Assembly (NCBI RefSeq): GCF_002836975.1 | Contig: NZ_NIJK01000052.1 | Span: 1-64,000, forward strand | Length of the DNA: 64,000 nucleotides | Source: Shewanella indica | GTDB lineage: Bacteria > Pseudomonadota > Gammaproteobacteria > Enterobacterales > Shewanellaceae | Direction of reading: 5' to 3' | In this document: piece by piece, positions 8,216 through 17,027 of the stretch | How positions within the stretch are numbered: position 1 is the stretch's first letter | How the letters are laid out: each line of letters begins with the position of its first letter | The notes under the pieces: generated by a model | Seen by the model: only the letters and a program-made list of their open reading frames with translations | Databases searched by the model: none | Told to the model about the DNA's origin: nothing | Translations under genes and position numbers: made by a program

Positions 8216-8266
8216 CTGTGCCCTTTCGGGGCTCTCGGGCCCCGGTATTTGCTTTGGGAGGTGCGT

Positions 8267-9535
8267 ATGGCGAACTTTATCGACAGGCGGTTGAATGCCA
8301 AAGGAAAGAGCACGGTTAACCGTCAGCGGTTTATTAACCGCTATAAACAACAAATTAAAAAAGCGGTCAGTGATGCCGTCACTCACCGCAGCGTCACAGA
8401 TGTCGACAAGGGAGAAAAGATCAGTATCCCCACCAAGGATATCAGCGAGCCCGTGTTCCATCAAGGCCCTGGCGGCGTGCGTGAGCGAGTGCATCCGGGC
8501 AACGACCAATTTACCCGCGGCGACAAGATAGACAGGCCTCAGGGCGGCGGTGGTGGTGGCAGCGGCAAGGGCGATGCCTCGGACTCAGGCGAGGGTCAGG
8601 ATGACTTTGTATTTCAAATCTCCAAAGATGAATACCTCGAGCTCTTGTTTGAAGATCTTGAGTTGCCCAACCTGCAGAAAAACCGCCTGAACAAACTGGT
8701 GGAATATCAAACTTACCGAGCCGGTTACACCAATGATGGTGTGCCCTCCAATATCAATATCGTCCGTTCTTTGAGATCGTCTCTGGCGCGGCGCACCGCC
8801 ATGTCTGCAGACAAGAAGCGGCGACTGCTGGAGCTGGAAAACGAACTGGCAGAGCTGGAAAACACCCCGGGAGCCAGTGCCGAGCGGATTTTGCAACTCA
8901 AAGAGGAGATTGAGGAGCTTAAACAGCGCATCGCCAAGGTGCCCTTTATTGACACTTTCGATCTGCGCTACAACAACTTTGCCAAACGGGAAGTGCCCAC
9001 CAGTCAAGCGGTGATGTTCTGTCTTATGGATGTCTCCGGCTCTATGGATCAGGCCACCAAGGATATGGCCAAACGCTTTTATATATTGTTGTACCTGTTT
9101 CTAACCCGCACTTACAAGAATCTAGAGGTCGTCTATATCCGTCATCACACCCAGGCCAAAGAAGTGGATGAACATGAGTTTTTCTACTCTCAGGAGACAG
9201 GCGGCACCATAGTTTCCAGTGCGCTGAAACTGATGCACGAAATTCAACAGGAACGCTATCCGGCCAATGAATGGAATATCTATGCCGCCCAGGCATCCGA
9301 TGGCGACAACTGGGCAGATGACTCGCCCACCTGTTATCAGATCCTCGAAACACAACTGCTACCCGTAGTACGCTATTTCAGTTACATAGAAATCACCAAC
9401 AGGGCGCACCAGACGCTCTGGCGTGAATATGAAACCCTGCAAAAACAATTCGATAATATGGCGGTACAACATATTCGCCAGGCGGAGGATATCTATCCCG
9501 TCTTCCGCGAATTGTTCAAGAAGCAGGCGGTTTAA
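8267..9535 (+). CDS. yeaH: YeaH/YhbH family von Willebrand A protein
   Basis: A 422-residue protein of the DUF444 family. The N-terminus (FIDRRLN, NRQRFINRYKQQIKKAV) and a glycine-rich linker GGGGGSGKGDASDSGEGQ are typical. The VWA metal site DVSGSMD begins at about residue 255, and DGDNWADDSP near the C-terminus is also conserved. It is thought to cooperate with PrkA and YcgB; its biochemical activity is not known. The start ATG 8267 lies after GGGAGGT and matches the family; an upstream ATG at 8249 would add six unrelated residues. It lies 51 bp after prkA; the gap has GC-rich inverted pieces that could form a weak hairpin. Confidence 0.97.
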   Translation: MANFIDRRLNAKGKSTVNRQRFINRYKQQIKKAVSDAVTHRSVTDVDKGEKISIPTKDISEPVFHQGPGGVRERVHPGNDQFTRGDKIDRPQGGGGGGSGKGDASDSGEGQDDFVFQISKDEYLELLFEDLELPNLQKNRLNKLVEYQTYRAGYTNDGVPSNINIVRSLRSSLARRTAMSADKKRRLLELENELAELENTPGASAERILQLKEEIEELKQRIAKVPFIDTFDLRYNNFAKREVPTSQAVMFCLMDVSGSMDQATKDMAKRFYILLYLFLTRTYKNLEVVYIRHHTQAKEVDEHEFFYSQETGGTIVSSALKLMHEIQQERYPANEWNIYAAQASDGDNWADDSPTCYQILETQLLPVVRYFSYIEITNRAHQTLWREYETLQKQFDNMAVQHIRQAEDIYPVFRELFKKQAV

Positions 9536-9547
9536 GGGGAAGCGATT

Positions 9548-11068
9548 ATGAGCAAAATGAAAACACGCCAGCCACTGAGCGACGGGCCTGAATGGACTTT
9601 TGAGCTGCTGGAAACCTATGAAAAGGAAATCGCCCGGGTCGCGGAGCATTATCGTCTTGGGACCTATCCCAATCAGATAGAGGTGATCACCGCCGAGCAG
9701 ATGATGGACGCCTACGCCAGCATTGGGATGCCCATAGGGTACACTCACTGGTCCTTCGGTAAGCGTTTTATTGAAACCGAGCAGGGTTATAAGCGCGGCC
9801 AGATGGGGCTGGCTTATGAGATAGTCATCAACTCCAACCCCTGTATCGCCTATCTGATGGAAGAAAACACCCTCACCATGCAGGCCTTGGTGATAGCTCA
9901 CGCCAGCTTTGGCCACAACAGTTTCTTCAAAAACAACTACCTGTTCCGCACCTGGACAGATACCGGTTCCATCATTGATTATCTTGTCTTTGCCAAGCAA
10001 TACATCAGTGAATGCGAGCGTAAATATGGCATAGATGAGGTGGAAAACTTGTTGGACTCCTGCCACGCCTTAATGAATTATGGCGTCGACCGCTACAAGC
10101 GCCCAACAGAAATCTCGTTTCGTGAAGAGCAGGCGCGCCAGAAAGAGCGCGAGGCCTATCTGCAAACCCAGGTCAACGACTTGTGGCGCACCATCCCTTC
10201 ACAGCAGACCAAGGAGGAAGCCAAACAGCAAAAACGTTTTCCGTCAGAGCCACAGGAAAACATCCTCTACTTTATCGAAAAACATGCTCCATTGCTGGAG
10301 CCCTGGCAACGGGAGCTGGTGCGTATCGTACGCAAGATGGGGCAGTATTTTTACCCGCAACGTCAAACCCAGGTAATGAACGAGGGCTGGGCCACCTTCT
10401 GGCATTACACCCTGCTCAATCATCTCTATGACGAAGGCTTGGTCACCGACAGATTTATGTTGGAGTTTTTACAAAGTCACACCAATGTGGTGGCTCAGCC
10501 CGCCTACAACAGCCCTTATTACAACGGCATAAACCCCTATGCCCTGGGGTTCAATATGTTCTGCGACATTCGCCGCATCTGCGAACAGCCAACTGAAGAA
10601 GATAGATATTGGTTCCCGGATATCGCCGGCAGCGATTGGCTGAAAACGCTGCATTTTGCCATGGAAAACTTCAAGGATGAGAGCTTCATCAGCCAGTATC
10701 TATCCCCCACCATGATCCGCAAATTCAAGTTGTTTGGCGTACTCGATGATGAAAGCAAAAACTATCTGTCGGTATCTGCCATCCATGATGAACAGGGATA
10801 CCGGGAGATCAGGCAAATTTTGTCTTCACAATATAATCTGTCCAACAATGAGCCCAATATTCAGGTTCATAATGTCATGGTCAATGGCGATCGCTCGCTG
10901 ACACTGAGGTATATCCCCAGTAACGGCATTCCTCTGGCAGACAGTTGCCGGGAAGTACTCAAACACCTGCATAGATTGTGGGGATTTGATGTAACCCTGG
11001 AGCAGAAAGAGGATGACGGCGAGATCAGAGTACTGGCCTCTTGTCCTGACAAAGGCGAATATATCTGA
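9548..11068 (+). CDS. ycgB: SpoVR family protein YcgB
   Basis: A 506-residue protein of the SpoVR/YcgB family (about 510 in E. coli). Family signatures are THWSFGKRF near residue 65, HASFGHNSFFKNNYLF near residue 118, and NEGWATFWH in the middle. The histidine/glutamate-rich patches suggest a metal-binding fold, but the activity is unknown; the Bacillus homologue affects spore cortex formation. It starts 12 bp after yeaH behind AGGGGAAG and is surely in the same operon with prkA and yeaH. Confidence 0.97.
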   Translation: MSKMKTRQPLSDGPEWTFELLETYEKEIARVAEHYRLGTYPNQIEVITAEQMMDAYASIGMPIGYTHWSFGKRFIETEQGYKRGQMGLAYEIVINSNPCIAYLMEENTLTMQALVIAHASFGHNSFFKNNYLFRTWTDTGSIIDYLVFAKQYISECERKYGIDEVENLLDSCHALMNYGVDRYKRPTEISFREEQARQKEREAYLQTQVNDLWRTIPSQQTKEEAKQQKRFPSEPQENILYFIEKHAPLLEPWQRELVRIVRKMGQYFYPQRQTQVMNEGWATFWHYTLLNHLYDEGLVTDRFMLEFLQSHTNVVAQPAYNSPYYNGINPYALGFNMFCDIRRICEQPTEEDRYWFPDIAGSDWLKTLHFAMENFKDESFISQYLSPTMIRKFKLFGVLDDESKNYLSVSAIHDEQGYREIRQILSSQYNLSNNEPNIQVHNVMVNGDRSLTLRYIPSNGIPLADSCREVLKHLHRLWGFDVTLEQKEDDGEIRVLASCPDKGEYI

Positions 11069-11124
11069 CCGTCATCTGAGTAGGTTGTCCCACCTTGCCT
11101 CACAGGCCATTTACTCACAACGCA

Positions 11125-11163
11125 AAACAGAAGCTCCTGCTATACGCAAGAGCCTTTCTGTTT
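11125..11163. terminator. Likely bidirectional terminator between ycgB and tatD
   Basis: AAACAG AAGCTC pairs with GAGCC TTTCTGTTT around a 13-nt loop with one small bulge. It sits between the converging genes ycgB and tatD. Confidence 0.55.
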
Positions 11164-11170
11164 CATTGAG

Positions 11171-11962
11171 TTAGCTTCTACCTGTTAGTTTAGCGGCATC
11201 CTTAAACAGGGTAAAAAAGTTATCTGTGGTGTATTGGGCCAACTCTTCAAAGGACTCACCTCTGAGCTCGGCAACAAACTCGGCGACATCACGAACAAAG
11301 GCTGGCTGATTCTCTTTTCCCCGGTGAGGCACGGGTGCCAGATAAGGCGAATCGGTTTCGACCAGCAGCCTGTCTTTGGGGATTTTACGGATAACACTTC
11401 GTAGCTCACCGGCATTTTTAAAGCTGACGATACCGGAAACCGAAATATAAAAACCCAGATCCATCGCCGCCTTGGCCATTTCCCAGTTCTCGGTAAAGCA
11501 GTGCAGTACCCCGCCGCACTGTTCAGCGCCACCGTTCTTCAATATGGCTATGGTGTCTTCTCTGGCATCCCGGGTATGAACAATCAAAGGCTTGGCCACT
11601 TCTCTTGCCAGCGCCACTTGTTGCTCAAAGCATTGTTGCTGCAAGGCCTTGGTATCATCGGCATAGAAATAATCCAGCCCTGTCTCGCCAATGGCCACAA
11701 CTTTCGGGTCGGCGGCATAACGCTTGAGTTCATTGAGATCCAATCCCTCTTTCACATCCAGAGGATGCACCCCGGAAGACAGGAACACCTGCTCAAACCC
11801 GGCGACTTTGGCCTTCATCTCTGCAAAACCTTTTTGCCGGACATTGACGCAAAGAAAATAGTCTACCCCCCGAGCCTTGGCGGCATCGAGCAACTGACTG
11901 AGACTGTCGGGATCCGGCGCGGCTTTGAGGCGGTCGAGATGGCAATGGGAATCAACTAACAC
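11171..11962 (-). CDS. TatD family metal-dependent hydrolase (YcfH-type)
   Basis: A 263-residue TIM-barrel hydrolase. The metal-binding DSHCHLD at the N-terminus, GETGLDYFY, HTRDA, LHCFTE and VETDSPYLAP are the classical TatD motifs; members have 3'-5' DNase activity. I place the start at GTG 11962 (giving MLVDSHCHLD) because GGTGG lies eight bases upstream and the family starts here; a GTG at 11974 would add four residues. It is the last gene of the pabC-mltG-tmk-holB-pilZ-tatD string, as in many gammaproteobacteria, and is likely co-transcribed. Confidence 0.95.
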   Translation of the reverse strand: MLVDSHCHLDRLKAAPDPDSLSQLLDAAKARGVDYFLCVNVRQKGFAEMKAKVAGFEQVFLSSGVHPLDVKEGLDLNELKRYAADPKVVAIGETGLDYFYADDTKALQQQCFEQQVALAREVAKPLIVHTRDAREDTIAILKNGGAEQCGGVLHCFTENWEMAKAAMDLGFYISVSGIVSFKNAGELRSVIRKIPKDRLLVETDSPYLAPVPHRGKENQPAFVRDVAEFVAELRGESFEELAQYTTDNFFTLFKDAAKLTGRS

Positions 11963-12006
11963 TTGAACATCCACCCAAAATAGAAAAGGACGGCAAGGAT
12001 AGCGCC

Positions 12007-12333
12007 CTACATAGTGCAGGTCAAATCGCCCGAGGCCAGCTCTCTGGAGAGGAGTTTTTCGATATGATGCTTGTGTGATTCGGGATCCGAGAGAATTTTA
12101 ACCCCTATTCCGGCCGGCCGTCCTCCGGAAGCGCCGAGCGGGTTAATCCACACCACGACCCCCTGAAACTCATTGACATGAGTGGAGCCCGGCAAACGAT
12201 AACCTATCTGGATCTCCTGACCGAGGAAATGCCCCTCGGTCGTTGCCACAAACAGGCCCGCCGGCTGAATAAAAGGCATGTAAGCACGATACAACTGGTG
12301 CAGGGTGTCAAAATTCACTGTCAGATCGACCAT
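12007..12333 (-). CDS. pilZ: Type IV pilus assembly protein PilZ
   Basis: A 108-residue single-domain PilZ protein. Motifs NFDTLHQLYRAYMPF and GGRPAGIGVKI are typical of the pilus-type PilZ that acts with the PilB/FimX pathway; the RxxxR c-di-GMP-binding arginines are not seen, as in other true PilZ proteins. It lies 10 bp after holB and 44 bp before tatD, the conserved holB-pilZ-tatD order. Confidence 0.94.
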   Translation of the reverse strand: MVDLTVNFDTLHQLYRAYMPFIQPAGLFVATTEGHFLGQEIQIGYRLPGSTHVNEFQGVVVWINPLGASGGRPAGIGVKILSDPESHKHHIEKLLSRELASGDLTCTM

Positions 12334-12343
12334 AGGATACTTT

Positions 12344-13261
12344 TTAAGTTTTCAGTCTCTTATATTCTAAGACATAATTCTGGCAAAGCGCCAAGTAGTT
12401 GACACTCGGCATCTGGCTCAGACGATTACAGGTATCCATCACCTTGGCAGCCAGGGTCGCTATTCGCGTCCGTAGCAAGGGGTCCTCCCCTTCGGTGGTT
12501 AACAGCTCTCTATGTAACACCAAGTATAAAACTCTAAGTACATCAGAGATTTGTTCCTCACCTACTGTTAACAAACTAGCACACAGATGGCCCGTTAACA
12601 AACTGGCCCGCCAATCGCGGCGATAATCCAATAAGGTCTGGTATCTGTCAGATTGCAAAACCTCTGCCAATTTTAGCGGCCCGCCGACGACGGGCAAGCA
12701 CCAGGTAACATCGGCCGGCAGCGGCAATTGCTGCGCCAACCAGGACTGAATGGCACTCTTGTCCGGCAGTTTTACCTGCACTCTCTGACAACGACTGGAT
12801 ATGGTCGGCAGCAGCCCGGCGGTGCTGTCGGTCTGAAGAATAATCAGCGTCCCCTGCCCCGGCTCTTCCAGGGTTTTCAACAGTGCATTAGCCGCAGCTT
12901 GATTGAGGCGCTCACTTTGGGCGATAAGCGCCACACGCCGCCCACCTTGCTGGGCCGTGGAGGTGAGATCCTGACAAAGCGCCCGCACCTGATCCACTTT
13001 TATCTGTTTACCATCGGCTTCGAGAAGATGAAAATCGGGATGATTGCCGGCGAGCAGCAGTTGGCAGCTCTTGCAATGACCGCACTCTCCCCAAGCTGTG
13101 GGTTCGCTGCACAAGGCCGCCGCGGCTATCTCTTCGGCAAGCTTCAGGCCGCCATAGCCCTGGGAAAGCCCCAGCAGCAAGGCATGAGGCATCTGAGCCG
13201 AGTGCAGTTGCTGCATAAAACGGGCTTTGGCGTCACTCAACCAGGGCATGTCCACTTTCAT
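12344..13261 (-). CDS. holB: DNA polymerase III delta' subunit
   Basis: A 305-residue clamp-loader subunit. It has the zinc-module cysteines CGHCKSC, the delta'-type degenerate P-loop (GYGGLKLAEEIA, with no GKT), ANALLKTLEEP and the SRC-like ISSRCQ motif. Delta' does not bind ATP itself but supplies the arginine finger to neighbours. AAGGAG lies very close to both GTG 13264 and ATG 13261; I use ATG, but the exact start is uncertain. Transcribed with tmk (19 bp upstream). Confidence 0.96.
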   Translation of the reverse strand: MKVDMPWLSDAKARFMQQLHSAQMPHALLLGLSQGYGGLKLAEEIAAAALCSEPTAWGECGHCKSCQLLLAGNHPDFHLLEADGKQIKVDQVRALCQDLTSTAQQGGRRVALIAQSERLNQAAANALLKTLEEPGQGTLIILQTDSTAGLLPTISSRCQRVQVKLPDKSAIQSWLAQQLPLPADVTWCLPVVGGPLKLAEVLQSDRYQTLLDYRRDWRASLLTGHLCASLLTVGEEQISDVLRVLYLVLHRELLTTEGEDPLLRTRIATLAAKVMDTCNRLSQMPSVNYLALCQNYVLEYKRLKT

Positions 13262-13280
13262 CACTCCTTATACCGCGTGC

Positions 13281-13913
13281 TTACCAATCTTTGGTTTGCA
13301 ACACAGCCAGAATATCTTTATGTACTTCGGCCATGCTCTGACTGGCGTCGATAACCGCTATGCTGTCGTCCTGTTGTGCCAGGCTCAGATAGGTGGCACG
13401 GGTGCGTTCAAAGAAGGCCAGTTCCTGCTGCTCGATTCGATCCAGCTCACCACGGTTGGCGGCGCGGGTTAGCCCAAGGCTTGGCTCTATGTCGAGATAT
13501 AGGGTCAAGTCTGGTTTAAAATCCCCAAGGGTGGCGGCACTGACTGCGCTGACCAATGGCATCAAACCTCGACCACCGCCCTGATAAGCCAGGGACGACA
13601 GGTTGTGTCTGTCGCCGAGTACCCAACTGCCCTCGGCCAGTGCCGGCTTGATCACTCGGGCCACCAGTTGCGCCCTGGCGGCATACAGCAGCAGACATTC
13701 AGATTCATCACACAGAGGGTCGCTTGCATCGGCCACCTTCACCAAGTCGCGGATCTTCTCCGCCAACGGGGTACCGCCCGGCTCACGGGTACAGACAGGT
13801 GCCTTACCGGTATGTTTTTCGATAAAGTCTCGCACCAATGCGATGGCGCTGGACTTACCGGCGCCTTCCAGGCCCTCGATAACGATAAATTTTGCAGTGG
13901 CTTTTTGTGGCAT
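13281..13913 (-). CDS. tmk: Thymidylate kinase
   Basis: A 210-residue enzyme phosphorylating dTMP to dTDP. P-loop GLEGAGKSS at residues 14-22, the TREPGGTPLAE substrate loop, the DRHNLSS motif and a LID region (LTRAANRGELDRIEQ) are present. The ATG overlaps the mltG stop by one base (TAATG), so translation is coupled. Confidence 0.98.
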   Translation of the reverse strand: MPQKATAKFIVIEGLEGAGKSSAIALVRDFIEKHTGKAPVCTREPGGTPLAEKIRDLVKVADASDPLCDESECLLLYAARAQLVARVIKPALAEGSWVLGDRHNLSSLAYQGGGRGLMPLVSAVSAATLGDFKPDLTLYLDIEPSLGLTRAANRGELDRIEQQELAFFERTRATYLSLAQQDDSIAVIDASQSMAEVHKDILAVLQTKDW

Positions 13914-14920
13914 TATCTCTTTCTCTGATACTGGTTCACGGCGCGGTTATGTTCGGCCAGTGTACGGGAAAATACATGACTGCCGTCATTGCGGGAAACG
14001 AAGTAGAGGTACTCTACGGCTTCCGGGTGTGCGGCCGCCAGCAAGGCTTCCCGCCCGGGCGCGGCAATAGGCGTTGGCGGCAGTCCAAAAATACGATAGG
14101 TGTTAAATGGCGTTTTTTCACGCAGATCTTTACGGGTGATATTGCCATCAAAGCGCTCACCCATGCCGTAAATTACGGTGGGATCTGTCTGCAAACGCAT
14201 GCCTTTTTTCAAGCGATTGACAAATACCGCCGCTATTTTGCCGCGCTCCTCTGCCAGGCCAGTTTCCTTTTCTATAATGGAAGCCAGGATCAAGAGTTCA
14301 TAGGGACTCTTGAGCGGAATACTCTGATCCCGCTGCTGCCAGATACTCTCCAACTGTTGCTGCATCTTGATAAAGCTTTGGGTCAACAACGTATTGAGCT
14401 CAGTGCCGGCACGATACTGATAGGTATCCGGGAAAAATTTGCCTTCCGGCAAGCCGCTGCTATCCCCTTGGGCTTCGAGCACATCGATAAACGGCTCGTC
14501 GCTGACTTTTAGATGCGCCAGGGTCTGCAGATACGCTTGCCACTCACGAATAGTCTTGCCCTCTACCAGCGTCAGGGTAAAGGTCTTCTCGTCACCGGCC
14601 ACCAGCCGCTCCAGCAAAGACACTGGTGTATCGCCGGGTTCAATCTGGTAGAGACCGCTGCGAATGGCGGTCATCTGTGGGTAAAGCTTACCCCAGAGCT
14701 TCCAGTGCCAGTCAAACTCCAACAGCTGCTGATTTTGCAGCTCTTGCCCCAACTGGTAAAAGGAGGTGCCTCGTTTCAGCAGCAGCTCTCTGGGTTCGTC
14801 CAGTTTCAGCTCGGTGGCCGCAAAGCGGTTGAGTTCGCTATAACCCCAAAAGCCGACGCCCAGCGCCAGAGTCATCAGGGTAAACACAAAGGCCAGGGCC
14901 GCAACTAAGCATTTTTTCAT
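13913..14920 (-). CDS. mltG: Endolytic murein transglycosylase MltG
   Basis: A 335-residue inner-membrane enzyme (YceG) that cuts nascent glycan strands and so ends their polymerisation. It has an N-terminal membrane helix (AALAFVFTLMTLALGVGFWG), a LysM-like section and the YceG catalytic segment ASIIEKETG with the catalytic glutamate, then FVNRLKKGMRLQTDPTVIYG. Overlaps pabC by four bases (ATGA) and tmk by one. Confidence 0.97.
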   Translation of the reverse strand: MKKCLVAALAFVFTLMTLALGVGFWGYSELNRFAATELKLDEPRELLLKRGTSFYQLGQELQNQQLLEFDWHWKLWGKLYPQMTAIRSGLYQIEPGDTPVSLLERLVAGDEKTFTLTLVEGKTIREWQAYLQTLAHLKVSDEPFIDVLEAQGDSSGLPEGKFFPDTYQYRAGTELNTLLTQSFIKMQQQLESIWQQRDQSIPLKSPYELLILASIIEKETGLAEERGKIAAVFVNRLKKGMRLQTDPTVIYGMGERFDGNITRKDLREKTPFNTYRIFGLPPTPIAAPGREALLAAAHPEAVEYLYFVSRNDGSHVFSRTLAEHNRAVNQYQRKR

Positions 14921-15750
14921 AATTGGATAGCAAGTGCCTTGCGAAGAGGTGTGCTGCCGGGCCAGAGTTCAAAGTTTTGCTGATCCACAGCAATAACATC
15001 GACCAAACCCAACAGGCTGTTACTGATAAAGAGGTGCCGCGCCCGTTGCAGCATCTCTGTTTTGATAGGGCACAGCTGCACGTCAATGCCCAGGTCGAGC
15101 AAGGCCACGATCAACTGCTGTCGCATCACTCCGGAGACACCAGAGTAATTCATGGCCGGTGAATATGCCGTCAGTTTACCTTGCTCATTAGGTAGTAGCA
15201 GAAACAGATTGGCCATCGAGGATTCGAGCAGTAAATCGTCGCAATCCAGTACCAACCAATCATCAAAGCCTTCAGGCAATAACTGCGCCTTGATAAGCAC
15301 CTGTTCCAGACGGTTGAGGTGTTTGATGCCGGCAAGCCTAGGCTGTTTGCCAAGCCTGATGGATGAGGTCTTGAGGGCAATCCCTTTTTGCTGCCAATCT
15401 GGGTAATGCGCCGGCAATGGCGCCAGGCTGATGACTTCGGTGACTAAAGCGTCTGCCGGCGGCGTATAACCACGTCCCCCCTCTCCCCGGGTGAGCTGCA
15501 ACTTAAGGCAGCTATGGGGATTGGCGGCGGCGATACGCTTGAGGCTTGAGCGCAAGGCATCCGATGCCTGCCAGACAAAACCCAAACGCAGCGCCCCCTG
15601 AGTCAAGCGGGTAAGATGTTCATTCAGAAAGGCTATCTGTCCCTTACCATCTACCGCCATGGTTGCAAACAGACCATCACCATAGGTAAAGCCTCGATCG
15701 CGAACGCAGACGCTATCCTGCTCTTTTCCCTGAACCCAGACACCACTCAT
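14917..15750 (-). CDS. pabC: Aminodeoxychorismate lyase
   Basis: A 277-residue PLP-dependent fold-type IV enzyme that makes 4-aminobenzoate from aminodeoxychorismate for folate synthesis. The catalytic lysine is in AGIKHLNRLEQV; RDRGFTYGDGLFATM is the typical N-terminal signature. Start ATG 15750 is preferred over TTG 15756. Overlaps mltG by four bases. Upstream lies dcd, 14 bp away. Confidence 0.96.
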   Translation of the reverse strand: MSGVWVQGKEQDSVCVRDRGFTYGDGLFATMAVDGKGQIAFLNEHLTRLTQGALRLGFVWQASDALRSSLKRIAAANPHSCLKLQLTRGEGGRGYTPPADALVTEVISLAPLPAHYPDWQQKGIALKTSSIRLGKQPRLAGIKHLNRLEQVLIKAQLLPEGFDDWLVLDCDDLLLESSMANLFLLLPNEQGKLTAYSPAMNYSGVSGVMRQQLIVALLDLGIDVQLCPIKTEMLQRARHLFISNSLLGLVDVIAVDQQNFELWPGSTPLRKALAIQL

Positions 15751-15764
15751 GCGCAATCCAGGGC

Positions 15765-16346
15765 TCAGTCCTGGCTGATCCGACTGGCGACCGCATCCTG
15801 CTGATCGCGATACTTGGCGTTCTTGCGGGTATTGTAGGGTCTGGCCACAGGACGAGACAGGCGCTCAAAGTTCAGTGCCCCTATGGTCATCATGGGACGC
15901 AATGCCAGCGGTAATTTACCGCTGTTGTAAAACTCAAGCACAATCCGCCCCTGCCAGCCCGGATCGATACGGTGCGCGGTTACGTGCACCATCAAGCCCA
16001 GACGCGCCAGTGATGAACGACCATCAAGCCAACCGACTATGTCGGAAGGCAGGTGAACACTCTCATAGGTAACCGCCAATGCCAGCTCGCCCGGATGCAG
16101 AAAGAAGGCTTCGCCATCGGCGATATCAATCTGCTCGCTCATCACTCTATCCAGCGCGGCCTGCACTTCGGCCTTGGGACCACTGAGATCTATATAAGGC
16201 GCAGTGTGATCCTTGAACACCCGAAACTGGTTACCCAGACGCACATCAACACTCACGCCACTGATGGCCTCTATGCCGGGACGGGGATCTATGACTATGC
16301 TGCCCTCGTCCAGACATTGTTCAATTTCGATATCAGTTAATCGCAT
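15765..16346 (-). CDS. dcd: dCTP deaminase
   Basis: A 193-residue enzyme converting dCTP to dUTP, identical in length to the E. coli protein. Conserved GRSSLARLG and GRIVLEFYN (with the catalytic glutamate) and the C-terminal YNTRKNAKYRDQQ are visible. AAGGCGAA precedes the ATG. It lies between udk and pabC. Confidence 0.98.
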   Translation of the reverse strand: MRLTDIEIEQCLDEGSIVIDPRPGIEAISGVSVDVRLGNQFRVFKDHTAPYIDLSGPKAEVQAALDRVMSEQIDIADGEAFFLHPGELALAVTYESVHLPSDIVGWLDGRSSLARLGLMVHVTAHRIDPGWQGRIVLEFYNSGKLPLALRPMMTIGALNFERLSRPVARPYNTRKNAKYRDQQDAVASRISQD

Positions 16347-16376
16347 TTCGCCTTCTAGCTCCCTGGATTCTTGTGG

Positions 16377-17015
16377 TTATTTCGCCAGCAAATGCTGGAT
16401 TCTGGCCTTGAGAATATCGGTGGCAATCCGGTTCTTGCCGCCCCTTGGCACTATGATGTCTGCATACTGCTTTGAGGGTTCGATAAACTGCAGAAACATG
16501 GGTCTTACCGTTTTCTGATATTGGCTGATCACTGACTCCATGGTGCGGCCTCGCTCGGCCACATCACGGGTCAGACGTCGCAGCAGACAGATATCCAGCG
16601 GTGTATCCATAAACACGCTGGCATCCATCAGTTCACGCAGCTTAGGGTCGGTCAACAGCAGAATACCTTCGAGAATGATGACCTTTTTAGGGGTCATCTT
16701 CAAGGTATCGCTGGTGCGGGTATGCTCGGCGTAGCTATAGCAGGGAATGTCCACTGCTTGCCCCTGCTTGAGCGCTACCAGGTGAGTGCTGAGCAGTTCA
16801 TGGTCCAACGCCTTGGGATGGTCGTAGTTGGTCTTGACCCTCTCCTCCATGGACATATGGCTCTGATCCCGATAGTAGGCATCCTCATTGATAACCCCTA
16901 TCTGATCTGTCCCTAAGTCTCGGCATAGCTCTTCAAATATGGTCTTGGCGATCAAACTTTTACCTGACGCCGAAGCCCCTGCTATCCCGATAACGACACA
17001 CTGTGGCGAATTCAT
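16377..17015 (-). CDS. udk: Uridine kinase
   Basis: A 212-residue uridine/cytidine kinase. Walker A GASASGKS is at residues 13-20; NYDHPKALD and LLRRLTRDVAERGR are family motifs. It salvages pyrimidine nucleosides with GTP or ATP. Lies 30 bp upstream of dcd and 12 bp downstream of apbC, the same order (apbC-udk-dcd) as in enterics. Confidence 0.98.
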   Translation of the reverse strand: MNSPQCVVIGIAGASASGKSLIAKTIFEELCRDLGTDQIGVINEDAYYRDQSHMSMEERVKTNYDHPKALDHELLSTHLVALKQGQAVDIPCYSYAEHTRTSDTLKMTPKKVIILEGILLLTDPKLRELMDASVFMDTPLDICLLRRLTRDVAERGRTMESVISQYQKTVRPMFLQFIEPSKQYADIIVPRGGKNRIATDILKARIQHLLAK

Positions 17016-17027
17016 GCTGCGAAAACC